The notes: generated from the letters alone by a model not told the origin. A DNA stretch of 28,503 nucleotides from Coemansia sp. RSA 1804 (GCA_027578815.1 JANBTH010000182.1:1-28503); one strand, 5' to 3'; positions 8,701 to 18,894 are shown, numbered from the stretch's first letter. Numbers and translations: made by a program.

Positions 8701-9937
8701 GTCGCTCTGAATGTTTTTCTTGTGTTCCGAATCAACCGCCTTGACCTCGCGATCGGTGCAGTCTGCTGTAAACAGCGGATCGATAAAGAACTGTGAAAAG
8801 CGGTCGAGAGCGCCTTCGAGCGCATCATAGGTGATCTCGTAATAGTAGCACGTGTCCTCCAAATCCGTATACGCGTTGGAGTAGCCTCCATGCGATGAGA
8901 GATACGAGTTGTATTCGTTTTCCTTTGGGTACTTTTTCGTGCCCTAACATGGTCATAAAAAGTCACAAGGCAAAAGTCAAAAAGAAAAATTAGTCAGTCA
9001 CATGAAGCATCGCATAGACTGAGTCTTCGTTTCAAAGCATGAAGTAGAAGAGGGCTATTGTTGTTTTTCCTAGAACAAGCGCCAGAAAAAGAGTTCACAT
9101 GCATATATGATGATTTAAAAGCACCTGCCGTTCTGCTTGTTTGTTTTTGACTCTTTGTAGTCATCCTATAACCAAACAATGCCAACACAACTGAGAAATC
9201 CATGCGTCCAGTGTTGCTGCTAAGAAAAACATATAACCCCTTTCATTCATCCAAGCAAATAAAACAGCCACAGCCACGACAGCAACAGAAGCAGAAGCAG
9301 AAACAATTGGATCTGTATAGGCCACCTGTTTCGTTGCCAAGAGACAATGCGCAACAACATGATAAAAACGGAAAGAAAAACAGGCAATAAAGAAGACATG
9401 GAGGACAAATAACAGACTACAACAATGGACATATAACCCAAAAATAAGAGATTCGCCACCTCCCGCCTTGTCTGTATTTGATCAAAAGCGCGCATTCCCA
9501 CAGAGAACGACAACCCAAGATAAATACTGTTATGGACAGGAGTCATGGAAGAAAGAGGAGTTTCAGATGCCAAAGGATCAGCGACCAATAGTCGGATACT
9601 GTACCATAAAAAGCAGATGCTCGCAAAAATGAGCTAGACCTTGGAACTCTGGCGGGTCCGCAAGACTGCCCACATTGACGTCTAGAGCTGCACAGGCCTT
9701 GCTACACGTAGAGTCATGAATAACCATGACCGCTAGGTTGTTAGGCAGCCGAATTAGTCGGTACTCGCGCGAATCGCTCTCCGACTTGTTGAGATTTCCT
9801 GTAAACTCATAATAAGGTAGACCCGTTTTCCCCGCCGTGCGCTCAACAAAGTCGGTCTCAAAGTCTGCCAGCGGAGGAAAGGGCTTGCCGTCCTTTTGTA
9901 AAGGAGGCTGTTCCACTGTTTCAAACACGCGGCCCAT
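5761..9937 (-). CDS. Insulin-degrading enzyme (insulysin, M16 metalloprotease), two exons
   Basis: Join of exon 1 (9937-9605, 111 codons) and exon 2 (8943-5761, 1060 codons plus stop): 1171 residues. The inverted zinc motif HFCEH is at 103-107 and the third ligand is Glu184 in AVDSEH, exactly 77 residues on, as in human IDE (His112 to Glu189). The splice is phase 0: exon 1 ends HLLFM and exon 2 starts GTKKYPKENEY, restoring the continuous family sequence. Donor GTACAG and acceptor TTAG flank the intron. M16A enzymes cleave short amyloid-forming or signal peptides inside a closed chamber; the yeast relatives Ste23 and Axl1 process a-factor. Catalytic N-domain, two middle domains and C-domain are all present. 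The C-terminus is longer than usual (human about 1019): a low-complexity Asn/Gly/Thr/His-rich insert lies at about 1060-1110 before the closing SPIPAIPLVPKYT. No peroxisomal SKL-type C-terminus. Confidence 0.94.
8944..9604 (-). other. Intron of the IDE gene (661 nt)
   Basis: Minus-strand donor GTACAGT at 9604-9598 and acceptor AG at 8945-8944. A branch-point-like TGACTAAT (8989-8996) lies about 48 nt before the acceptor and is followed by a pyrimidine-rich stretch. It sits four codons after the HFCEH zinc motif. Placement is supported because removing it joins HLLFM to GTKKYPKEN, an invariant family sequence. It is the only clear intron in the window. I see no convincing nested gene. Confidence 0.9.
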
Positions 9938-10860
9938 TTGCAGACACAAACGAAAGCACGGACAGGAGAATGGGTTCTTCAAGGGGAAGAAGCGGTAAAG
10001 CCGATTGAGAAAAAGCGCTTTTTAAATTGAGCACCAAGTAAGAGCCAGAGATAGAATATGCTAGAGGGCTATAATATACGACAATAATGCTAGACGTAAA
10101 CAAGACAGAAAAAAAGTATGTTGTATTGACAGTGTAGAATTATTTATACGTGCTTAACGCAGAAAAAAAACAAAGAATGAGAAAACCTCCCCAGAGCAAG
10201 ATTAAGGATTGATGAAGCAGGCCAAATCTCCAACCTTACCAACCATGCAGGAGAAAAGGAAAAAAAAGAGAATCGGGCAAAAAAACAAGGCTGCACACTT
10301 GCTCCAAGCATCAGACACGAATCCTTGGCTTTGATGCCCATCCAGCAAAATCAGTCTGTGGGAAATAGAGCTATTCCCCAATTCTCTACTGAGAAAAATG
10401 GGCAATGCGTTACCATAGATAAAGGAGGTCTAGAATCCACCCACATATCGCAGATAAAATGTATAGCGCTTGTTTTACCAGACTTTACTTTGCTGCTGAG
10501 AAAAACAAGTAAAGGGGTGTGCTGCGCCTTGTTTCTAAAAAATAAAAGAAAAAGACGCATCCTTCCCGCCACGTAATCTAAAAATGGTAAAAACAGCAGC
10601 GACATTGCCCATGCAGCACTGTTGACTATATGCTGTGTGTAGACAACCGGCGCCGCGCTTTGTTCGGCGTGGTTGTTCTTCCAGAACAAAGAAATTGAAT
10701 AATATGCACTCTTTTGAGCCTCAAGAAGCCCACAGCCATCAGGAAGCAAAAGCATAAAGCACTCAGTACCGTATTTATGCCACAGCAAGCCATCTATTTG
10801 AAGCTATGTGAAAAAGAGAAGACCGGGGTGGGCAGTTGGCTTTTTGAGTGCGGCTTATCT
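9938..10860. other. Gap between Gid1-like and IDE genes
   Basis: 923 bp containing the 3' UTR of the Gid1-like gene and the promoter of the IDE gene, both minus strand. A/T homopolymer runs are frequent. A minus-strand open frame at 10351-10788 begins with TTG, resembles nothing I know and is probably chance. No RNA gene seen. Confidence 0.5.
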
Positions 10861-13770
10861 CTAATCTGCTGATGCATTGTCACTCTTGTTGCTGCTGTTA
10901 TCGGCACCACCAGCTACTTTGAGAAAGTCGCGTTCCAGGGAAATCAGCGATGCAGCGCCATTCCGCAATGTGCTTAGCTCATTCAGTAGCGCCCCGGTCT
11001 GCCGCGAGACATTCTCCAATGACGTCGTTTGTGGCGCCCCCTCGGATGCTGATATAGCCATCTCTACGAGGCGTGCAAGCGGCTTGCAGGCGCTGGGATC
11101 GAGCAGTGCAGCTATTGGACTCTGCGCCGGATCGGCATATGCGAGAAGGGAGAATGTATGCACGAGGCCTTCGCGGATGATTTGATTTGGCGATGAGCCG
11201 TAGTCGGCCTGCAGCTGCCGCCCGTAGTCTAACAGCACACGCACCAGCCGTGCTGGCTCCATTTTCCGAAGGTTTCTGATCTGGCCGAACCGAGCCCGCC
11301 GATTCAAGGCAGCCGGCGCATTTGTAACCGCTGCAAGCGATAGCACAGACGACGAGTTTGTGTCGTCGACGTCCATCATATCGCCCGATGTGCCGTGGCT
11401 GCTCTCTTCCTCCGCGTTCATGTATGGCGCAGGCACAGCGAGCTGGCTGTCGTCATTGGGCACGCAGTCTGCAATCTGGCATCCGCTGGCCGATCGCACC
11501 AGCTCAATGAACTGGCGACACCGCAGCTGGAAGACCAGCGATTCATCTTCAAGCACACGCGGATACGACTCTTGCAGCAGTCCCAGCGCATAGTCTATCT
11601 CGCCATCGCAGATGTGCTTGCTAATCTGTCTGCGTGAATTGCGCTGCGCATCAAGACTGCTTATCTTGTCCAACACCGTGACAAGGTGCTCGCAGCCGCT
11701 CTTGCCATCCAAGTTTCCGTCGGCACTGCCCAGCCCCATGGCGTTTTTAATTAATGCTTGCGCGGTCGCATAATGCTCGTTATGGATCAAATATGATACA
11801 ACCATGCCAAGAGTCGCATCTGGCCACCCGGCCTGATTCTTTTCTGGGATTGAGTTGTGTCTTTCGCCTCTTATCTTCAGCAGATCGGACACTTGCACAA
11901 GCTCCAAATCCATGTTGTGGTTGGCACCATTGGATGTTTCACTCTTGTCGCTTGAAACAAGCGGACCAAGTGGTGTTTTTCTGACCGTCTTCAAGGCATC
12001 GTCATGTGCCGTCTCAACGTAATTGTCAATGTCAAAGACAAATGGCTTGCGGCCAAAGTTTGCTGTTGCATGTTCTCCTGGGGTCCGCATGCCGATGCAT
12101 GGAAACAGATCCTTTGATGTGTCAATCGCGCCAAACGCGTATCCCAAGAAAAAGCCGTTGCGCGTGAAGAATATCCGCCGACGCATGAAATCAATGCCGC
12201 ATCCCACAGTGTCACCAGTCGTAAAGCGGGGGCCATATCCCGTCCCGCGGCCATCACCACCAAACACATGGCCGTCATCGCCGTGATATCCCCACGACCC
12301 AATATCCCACCCGGGAAGCCGGTGGATGTTCAGACCGGACCGCGAAAAGCCAACACCAATATACCCGCTCTGTCCGCGGCTTTTGATATACACCTCAAAG
12401 TAGTAGACCCCTGTGCGTGTTGGAATGCAGGCATCAGTCACCACCATGGCTGCATCGTTGTCCTGGCGGCCAGGACCTGTGTAATGGATGGTCACTCTGT
12501 CCGAGTCGATTGATATGTTGTGAGAGTTCCGCAGGGGCGCCCATTCGGATGGCAGCCGCAACCCTTCAACCTTTCCAGAAGCAGTACGTTTCTGTGCTGC
12601 GGTAGTCGGCGCATCTTCTGGAGAATCACGGTGTCTTGGCTGCCTGTTTAAAACAGAAGCGTCCTGCTGGGTGATCGTGTTCTCGGAAGATGACTGCGGC
12701 TGTGTGGCTCGATCTGACGGTATTCCCAAGCCGTACCCTCCCAGTTGAAGACCAGCAAATGAGGTAGGAATCGCCGGGCCAGGAGTACAGTAGTGGGGCC
12801 ATGTGTCTTGTACCAGCGTTTTGAAAAATACGTCTGGCGTAATAGTAGAGGTCATCGGCCTCTGGTTTATGTCGGTGCTGTTCAAAGCAGATGCGCCTCG
12901 GCCGGAGGCGCCGTTGAATCTTCCAGTACGTCCTCTAGAATACCCGTTCCGCGCACTCTTGCGATAAAGCGCACCGTAGGCCGTGTTTTCAAGGTAGCGA
13001 GGCATAAAGCTGAGTCGTGAGGGGCTGTCCTTGTGGTGCGTCTGCTTACCCACCTGGCGTGTCTCCGCTTGGCGGGACGCACCGGCAATTAATGAAGGCA
13101 GATCCTCGTACGACGCACCGATCATTCCGCTGCCAAAAACACGCTCATAGTTGTCGTGGTATGAGTTATACACCTCGGATTCGTCGTAGTCGTCGTTGCT
13201 GGCATTGTCGGCTTCGTTTTCAGATTCGCCGGTTGGGTTTCCATCGTGGCTCTCAGCCATCTCAGCGTCATCCTCATCCTCGTCATCGTTGTCATCATCC
13301 TCGTCAACGTCATCATCGTCATCATCGCTGCTGCCAGCGTGTCTTCCGTAGCGTACAGCCAAGTCGTGCTGATCATCAGAACCATGGGCGCTGCCTCTGT
13401 CCTCTTCGCTGTTGTCGCTACCACCCGCAGAGCCAGCATCGTCGTTATTGTCGTCTGCATCGGCTTGTCCGCTATAGCCTCTTTCTCTGTCGTATCTTTC
13501 AGAATGATCTCTGTCGTCAGACTGCTCAAAAGAATCATCGCTTCCTTGATTGCCAAATATTGTCAGTGTGTGAGGCGACGCCCGTGAACCAAGACGACCG
13601 TATACGCGCATCAGCTCTGCGTAGGACGCCTGGTTTATGCGTCTCGAATCAGAAGCAGTATTGCCTTCGTCGTCTCTGTCTTCTCCCTGAAAGGCTCTGC
13701 GGTTCTGGGAACCACGGCGCATATTGATCCAGGTCGATCCAGCTCCGATTCTTGGGCGTTGATCATCCAT
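10861..13770 (-). CDS. Gid1/RanBP9-type SPRY-LisH-CTLH-CRA protein (GID/CTLH E3 ligase scaffold)
   Basis: 969 residues, single exon. The ATG at 13770 is preceded in frame by TAG; the stop is TAG at 10861-10863. SPRY domain about 425-580, with typical VYYFEVYIKS, GYIGVGFS, FFTRNGFFLGYAF and FPCIGM segments. A LisH-like helix pair follows at about 653-680 (LGMVVSYLIHNEHYATAQAL), then CTLH (about 700-745) and a CRA region to the end (HICDGEIDYALGLL, RCRQFIELVR, ARLVRVLLDYGRQL). This order is that of RanBP9/RanBP10 and yeast Gid1/Vid30, the subunit that holds substrate receptors in the GID/CTLH ubiquitin ligase. In yeast that ligase removes gluconeogenic enzymes on return to glucose. The N-terminal 420 residues are disordered and include an almost pure Asp/Glu tract (about 148-170). 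The gene is divergent from the Prp5 gene. Confidence 0.9.
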   Translation of the reverse strand: MDDQRPRIGAGSTWINMRRGSQNRRAFQGEDRDDEGNTASDSRRINQASYAELMRVYGRLGSRASPHTLTIFGNQGSDDSFEQSDDRDHSERYDRERGYSGQADADDNNDDAGSAGGSDNSEEDRGSAHGSDDQHDLAVRYGRHAGSSDDDDDDVDEDDDNDDEDEDDAEMAESHDGNPTGESENEADNASNDDYDESEVYNSYHDNYERVFGSGMIGASYEDLPSLIAGASRQAETRQVGKQTHHKDSPSRLSFMPRYLENTAYGALYRKSARNGYSRGRTGRFNGASGRGASALNSTDINQRPMTSTITPDVFFKTLVQDTWPHYCTPGPAIPTSFAGLQLGGYGLGIPSDRATQPQSSSENTITQQDASVLNRQPRHRDSPEDAPTTAAQKRTASGKVEGLRLPSEWAPLRNSHNISIDSDRVTIHYTGPGRQDNDAAMVVTDACIPTRTGVYYFEVYIKSRGQSGYIGVGFSRSGLNIHRLPGWDIGSWGYHGDDGHVFGGDGRGTGYGPRFTTGDTVGCGIDFMRRRIFFTRNGFFLGYAFGAIDTSKDLFPCIGMRTPGEHATANFGRKPFVFDIDNYVETAHDDALKTVRKTPLGPLVSSDKSETSNGANHNMDLELVQVSDLLKIRGERHNSIPEKNQAGWPDATLGMVVSYLIHNEHYATAQALIKNAMGLGSADGNLDGKSGCEHLVTVLDKISSLDAQRNSRRQISKHICDGEIDYALGLLQESYPRVLEDESLVFQLRCRQFIELVRSASGCQIADCVPNDDSQLAVPAPYMNAEEESSHGTSGDMMDVDDTNSSSVLSLAAVTNAPAALNRRARFGQIRNLRKMEPARLVRVLLDYGRQLQADYGSSPNQIIREGLVHTFSLLAYADPAQSPIAALLDPSACKPLARLVEMAISASEGAPQTTSLENVSRQTGALLNELSTLRNGAASLISLERDFLKVAGGADNSSNKSDNASAD

Positions 13771-14796
13771 GCTAATAATGAAATTCTACGAACGGGGCGA
13801 GGAAGAGTGATATAGATGTACAATATTCGGAGGCAATAGTGCTTCGTAAGCAGACTCTACAAATAGCTGAAGAGACCTAAAACAAGCACCTCCTTGCGTA
13901 GTAATTTAGCTTGCTCTTCTTTTCGCTGCTGTGCGCAATATCAGAACAGCAAGGAAGGAAAGTTCTGGCTATGCGTGAAAAGGAACTAGAGCGCGAAAAG
14001 CGAAGAAACTTGGTCTACGGTTGCAGATATAGTAAAAAATAAAGAATTGAATGGGACGGGAGACAAAACAAAGTCCAGAATTCTTTGCTCAATCACCAAG
14101 TAGAAACTCTTTCTCGCAGAAGAAGAAAAAAGAGGAGAAAGTATGTCAGATAGCCCGTGCAAAAAAAGTGCTATGGTAAATTGAGGTAAAGACGATATAA
14201 ACTATTAAATTTAAAAAACGGCAATGAAAAAGAGCAAAAGGAAGGCGGGGAAAGAGAAAGCCAACCAAAACAAAAGAAATAACTGCGTACAATGCAAAAA
14301 TAAAAGGTTCTACAGCATAAATGTTTTTTCTTGTGCTTTTTGTGGTGTTCTGGACATTCTGCCACACGCTGACCCAGCTTCCTTTAACACCTTCAACATA
14401 TAACCGGGCCTAAATCAAGTTTCATTGCGAGTCGGCTCAAAAAAGTAGAAAAGTCATGCTTGAGCCAAAAACAGGGCAAAATCCTTTGTTTTTCATTATT
14501 TCCGCTGTTTTCAATTCCTTTACTTTTTAATCCTCCATTTTGTATCTTTGCATTTAAGCTTGTGCTGCAGTTTGTTTGTCGAGACCCACACCCAACAACA
14601 GAAAGAAAGGTACACAGAAGCTTGGCTAGCCAAGAAGTTTGACTGTTATCGCCTGATTAGCTTTTAGCAAGACATTAGGGCAAGCAGATTTGGAATACTC
14701 TTTTTTTGCGCTAAGAGACTCCTGTGTAACCTTTTTGTTTAATTGCACATTACAAACACACCAAAAAGGCTGTTGTTTTTTCCCACCTTGTCTTCA
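13771..14796. other. Divergent promoter region, Gid1-like / Prp5
   Basis: 1026 bp between two divergent start codons (13770 on - and 14797 on +). Rich in A and T homopolymers. A pyrimidine-rich stretch immediately precedes the helicase ATG. No ORF with recognisable product, no tRNA-like element and no strong inverted repeat was found. Confidence 0.5.
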
Positions 14797-17700
14797 ATGA
14801 CTCTTTCACGCACCTCCCGCAACCAAAGTAGAAATTCGATTAGACAGAGTGCCTCTCAAGCATCGAGCAGTGAGCAACGCGGATGCATGCTGGATAAGGA
14901 TGCAGCAAACCGCAATTCTCGCAGGAGAAGCAGGTCTCCGCCACCCGGCCGTCGGACAGCGGGCCGCGAGCGCAGTCTGTCGCCCAAGAGATCAGACGAG
15001 ACACCTATGAGTGAAAGCAATCATGGAGCAGGAGGCTCGGATGATGTAAAGAAGCTTTCGATGAAGGAACGACTCGCAATGTGGAAGAAGCGCAAAGAGC
15101 TTGGAAAGGGAGCAGACTCGCCTGTGTCGTCTGCGGCCGCATCGCCTGCTGAGCCACCCACCAGACCAATGAGTCCCGCATTGTCGGCAGACGACGAGAA
15201 CAACGGCAGCTCTCAATTTGTCACTGCGCCTAGCTCAGTACCATCCGACAACGGCCAGCGATCGCCCTCGTTGGTGTCGGCATCGTTTGGTGAGCAGCTG
15301 GCTATAGCTGATGACGCCGATTCTTCGAGAAAACAGCTGCGTATTCAGCCGCAATCTTCCAATGCCGGAGTTAAGCCTAAGACAGACACCGGAACCTCTT
15401 TGGCCACAGCAAAACCCAAACCAATAGGTAAACTTGGTAAGATCAAGGCTGCTGGCCCTGCATTCGGCCCAAGGATCAAAAAGATGGCTCTTAGCCGCCC
15501 TTCTCCTCTTGCCTCGAGTGTGTTTGGCGTTGATCAGGATGAAAACGATATGTCGCAAGATACAAGTGGTAATAGCAATAGACGTAAGTTGGCACCGTTA
15601 TCTCCATTTTTATCGGCCGATTTCCCCGCCACAGAAGAAGATGCAGCGACTAACGACGTTCAATCTGAAAACCCATTGGATCAGAGATCTGAATTGGAAA
15701 AAGAGAGTGCATTGATGGATGTTGATGATGCTAACGACGAAGTGGATCCCTTGGAAGAGTACATGCAGAACATGGAATCCCAGGCAGCCAACACATCGGT
15801 GGATGCTGCCGGTGACAGAGCGGTTGAGGGCGACATTGCTACCTCGACTGACGTTAGGTTAGAGGATCCTGCGTCAAAACAGACGACCCTGGTCGAAGAC
15901 GATATGGATGATATGGACTATGTGGACCCTGATGTAGAGGATGTCTTGGCACTTGCTGCGAAGCGCCTAAAAAGAAAGGAGATTGCTGCAGTGGACCATT
16001 CCAAAATGAACTACGAAAGCTTTAAGAGAAACTTCTACATCGAGCCTGCGGAGCTCCGCAACATGGATCCCGCAGAGGTGGATCGGATGCGTGCCGATCT
16101 CGGAGGTATAAAGATTCGTGGTGTTGATCCACCAAAGCCAGCGGCAAGCTGGTCCCATTTTGGGCTCCCAGCTGCGTGCGCAGACGTTATAAAGCATCAG
16201 GGGTTTGAAAGGCCAACGCCAGTTCAGGCACAGACTGTGCCCGCTATTCTCAGCGGGCGTGACGTAATTGGAGTAGCGAAAACTGGGTCCGGGAAGACGC
16301 TGGCATTTATTCTGCCGATGCTGCGACATATAAAGGCGCAAAGGCCGCTTGCGCAAGGCGAGGGCCCGATTGGGCTTGTTATGACACCAACGCGCGAGCT
16401 GGCAGTGCAAATCCATCGTGAATGCAAGCCGTTTTTACGGCCTTTAGGGTTGCGTGCAGTGTGTGCCTACGGTGGATCGGCAATTAAGGACCAGATTGGC
16501 GAGCTGAAAAGCGGATGCGAAATTGTTGTGTGTACACCTGGGCGTCTTATTGATCTTTTGTGTGCCAACTCGGGACGCGTCACAAACCTGCATCGTGTCA
16601 CTTATTTGGTTCTAGACGAGGCTGACCGCATGTTTGACATGGGCTTTGAGCCGCAGGTATCCAAAATTGTCCAGATAGTGCGTCCGTCGCGCCAAACAGT
16701 GATGTTCTCTGCTACATTTCCGCGCCAGATAGAGGCATTGGCGCGCAAGATTCTGCGCAGGCCTCTGGAGATTGTTGTTGGCGGACGGGCGCTGATTCCG
16801 CCAGAGGTCACGATGCATGCAGCTGTGGTTGAGACCAAGGACAAGTTCTTGCGGCTCTTAGGCATACTTGGCGAATCGTTCAACAACAACAAAGAAACTC
16901 TTGTATTGATCTTTGTTGATCGGCAGGAGGCGGCAGATACGCTTTTGCGCGATCTCATGCGGCGCGGCTACGTGTGCAACTCGCTTCATGGAGGCAAAGA
17001 CCAGACTGACCGCGACCAGGCCATCATTGATTTCAAGAATGGGGTTTACTCTGTGCTTATAGCAACCAGCGTTGCTGCGCGCGGGCTGGATGTGCGTGGG
17101 CTTACTCTGGTCATCAACTACGACTGTCCCAACCATATGGAGGATCTTGTCCACCGTGTTGGGCGCACAGGCCGTGCAGGAAACAAGGGCGATGCGTACA
17201 CATTTATTGCACCGGAGCAGGATCGATATGCAAACGAGGTTGTAAAGGCAATGAGACTTAGCGGATTGACGCCGCCCGACGATGTGCAGGAATTGGCTGA
17301 CATGTTCTTGGAGAAGGTTCGTCAAGGAAAGGAGCGCCATAGCAGCAGCAAGTCCGGGTTTGGAGGCAAGGGGCTTGAGAAGTTAGACAAGGACCGTAAT
17401 ATGGTCAAGAAGATCCAAAAAGTTACGTATGGATCGGCTGATGGCGAAGGCCTGGACGACGATGATGACGACGACGAAGAGGCAAAGCAAGTCGAGCTTG
17501 ATAGTGATGGCGAGATTGTGGTTTCAGCCAAAACCAAACCAAAGGCCAAGGGCGAGCAGGCGAAAGATGGCGAGGTGGTTCGTAGAATTGGAAAAGCAAG
17601 CGATTCTCGCCAACAAGGCGTCAGCAGCAACCAAGCGAACGGCTATGGACCGCCGGCTATTGCGAATGGAAAGCAGACAACAGCTGCACAGACGCCAGTG

Positions 17701-18429
17701 GCTTCGGTAGCATCCGATTCTACAACGGCGGCCGTGCTTGCAGCACAGGCTGCTGCCCGCCGACTGAACATTGGGGCCGACTCGTCCATTGTTGCTGGCG
17801 GCGAAGGCACACGCAGCTCCGTGCCGCTGAGTGCTGTAGATCAGATTAACCAGCAGCTCGGCATATCGCCGACATCGCTGACTCATAAGCGAGATAGCAC
17901 ATCCGCTGGAAATCCTAGAGCACGCGCGGCCAATCCTTCTGTTCGAGGTGCAGCTGATGGCGGCAGCGGCGGCCGAGATAGCAGCGCGTGGGCTGGATCC
18001 AGCACCTCGACTCCAAAAACAGCCGGCGCTTCTGTTTCTGGTGCTCATGGGGGAGGCACGTCAGCTGCAGGTTCGGGAGGAGCAGCAGCAGCAGCAGTAC
18101 CGGCTGTCCCTGTTGGTGTGTTTGGCTGCGAACTGGATATCAATGACTATCCGCAGACGGCGCGCTGGAAGGCTACAAACCGTGACACGCTGACACAGGT
18201 TATTGAGCGGACGGGGGTGGCGATCACTACTCGCGGAATCTTTGTGCCTGCGGGGAAGCCGGTTCCTGAGGGCGAGCGCAAGCTCTATCTGTCTATAGAG
18301 GGAGACTCTGAGCGTGCTGTTGAGCAGGCGAAGGCAGAGATCAAGCGCACTCTAACCGATGCAACCATCCACATCATGGAGCAAGATGCCCGGACGGGTG
18401 GTGGCAGTGGGCGGTACTCTGTTGTGTAG
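14797..18429 (+). CDS. PRP5: Prp5/DDX46-type DEAD-box RNA helicase
   Basis: 1210 residues from the ATG at 14797 to TAG 18427-18429, uninterrupted. Full DEAD-box set: Q motif FERPTPVQ (470-477), motif I AKTGSGKT (494-501), PTRELAVQ, TPGRL, DEAD (607-610), SAT, IFVDRQ, ATSVAARGLDV, and HRVGRTGRAG from 786. Prp5/DDX46 marks outside the core: an N-terminal SR-rich region (RRSRSPPPGRR near 47), the conserved MKERLAMWKKRKE (89-101), a DPLD-like element reading DPLEEYM (317-323), and a C-terminal KH-like segment of Prp5 type from about 1110 to 1192 (NDYPQTARWKATNRDT, LYLSIEGDSE). Prp5 proofreads U2 snRNP binding to the branch site and contacts SF3B1. An Asp-rich tract is at about 887-896, and a long Ser/Ala/Gly linker precedes the KH-like part. 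The last residues are SGRYSVV. Confidence 0.95.
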   Translation: MTLSRTSRNQSRNSIRQSASQASSSEQRGCMLDKDAANRNSRRRSRSPPPGRRTAGRERSLSPKRSDETPMSESNHGAGGSDDVKKLSMKERLAMWKKRKELGKGADSPVSSAAASPAEPPTRPMSPALSADDENNGSSQFVTAPSSVPSDNGQRSPSLVSASFGEQLAIADDADSSRKQLRIQPQSSNAGVKPKTDTGTSLATAKPKPIGKLGKIKAAGPAFGPRIKKMALSRPSPLASSVFGVDQDENDMSQDTSGNSNRRKLAPLSPFLSADFPATEEDAATNDVQSENPLDQRSELEKESALMDVDDANDEVDPLEEYMQNMESQAANTSVDAAGDRAVEGDIATSTDVRLEDPASKQTTLVEDDMDDMDYVDPDVEDVLALAAKRLKRKEIAAVDHSKMNYESFKRNFYIEPAELRNMDPAEVDRMRADLGGIKIRGVDPPKPAASWSHFGLPAACADVIKHQGFERPTPVQAQTVPAILSGRDVIGVAKTGSGKTLAFILPMLRHIKAQRPLAQGEGPIGLVMTPTRELAVQIHRECKPFLRPLGLRAVCAYGGSAIKDQIGELKSGCEIVVCTPGRLIDLLCANSGRVTNLHRVTYLVLDEADRMFDMGFEPQVSKIVQIVRPSRQTVMFSATFPRQIEALARKILRRPLEIVVGGRALIPPEVTMHAAVVETKDKFLRLLGILGESFNNNKETLVLIFVDRQEAADTLLRDLMRRGYVCNSLHGGKDQTDRDQAIIDFKNGVYSVLIATSVAARGLDVRGLTLVINYDCPNHMEDLVHRVGRTGRAGNKGDAYTFIAPEQDRYANEVVKAMRLSGLTPPDDVQELADMFLEKVRQGKERHSSSKSGFGGKGLEKLDKDRNMVKKIQKVTYGSADGEGLDDDDDDDEEAKQVELDSDGEIVVSAKTKPKAKGEQAKDGEVVRRIGKASDSRQQGVSSNQANGYGPPAIANGKQTTAAQTPVASVASDSTTAAVLAAQAAARRLNIGADSSIVAGGEGTRSSVPLSAVDQINQQLGISPTSLTHKRDSTSAGNPRARAANPSVRGAADGGSGGRDSSAWAGSSTSTPKTAGASVSGAHGGGTSAAGSGGAAAAAVPAVPVGVFGCELDINDYPQTARWKATNRDTLTQVIERTGVAITTRGIFVPAGKPVPEGERKLYLSIEGDSERAVEQAKAEIKRTLTDATIHIMEQDARTGGGSGRYSVV

Positions 18430-18789
18430 AGAGTGGGGCTTGTCGGGAGGACCGATTACTGCGTGCTGCTCATTTCTCGAGATTTACTCTTTTTCTGCTT
18501 GTCAAGCGTTTGTTTATACTGCTAATCATGGTTTGGATTTTTTATCTTCTTGCAGTGCAAATGAGCACATGACCCATTTTCAGTTTTTGATTCTTGCGGA
18601 CCACGCGATGCGGCGCTGGATTCTTACGGAAAGGCACCAGACCCTAATCCACAACACCACCACCACCGCTTTTTCTTGTCATGGAAAATGGCCTGTGGTA
18701 GAATTCTCCACCGCCGCAAACAGAAAATGAGAGAAAATATGGAATAATGACGATGTATGCGGCGGTCATTGCCTTTTTCAAACCCTGTG

Positions 18790-18813
18790 CAACATTCGAC
18801 TGGTCGAATGTTG
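18790..18813. repeat. 24-bp palindrome with 11-bp perfect arms
   Basis: CAACATTCGAC, then TG, then GTCGAATGTTG. The arms are perfectly complementary. It lies about 360 bp after the Prp5 stop and about 380 bp before the small gene's ATG, roughly 80 bp upstream of a TATA-like box. Could be a dimeric regulator site or a hairpin at the Prp5 3' end. Confidence 0.75.
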
Positions 18814-18894
18814 TTCTTTACTGTGTCGCAGAATAGAAAACAACTCACACCACTTTCCGCGGCAAGAAGAACAAACAACAACACATCCAGGCCT

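Noticed and set aside
9107..9194. C/D snoRNA-like boxes (ATGATGA then CTGA) inside the IDE intron
   Set aside because: They are on the strand opposite to the intron transcript, the terminal stem is only about 4 bp and no internal boxes are seen.
9202..9390. 62-codon plus-strand frame with ATG in the IDE intron
   Set aside because: Gln/Lys-rich low-complexity product from a purine-rich repeat, no recognisable domain, antisense to a well-supported intron.
10351..10788. 145-codon minus-strand frame in the Gid1-IDE gap
   Set aside because: Opens with TTG, has no recognisable motif, and lies in AT-rich DNA that is expected 3' UTR; the Gid1 reading frame ends naturally before it.
13246..13587. 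Plus-strand frame with strongly hydrophobic, membrane-like product
   Set aside because: It is the antisense of the Asp/Glu codon tract of the Gid1-like gene; GAC/GAT/GAG codons read backwards give Val/Ile/Leu runs.
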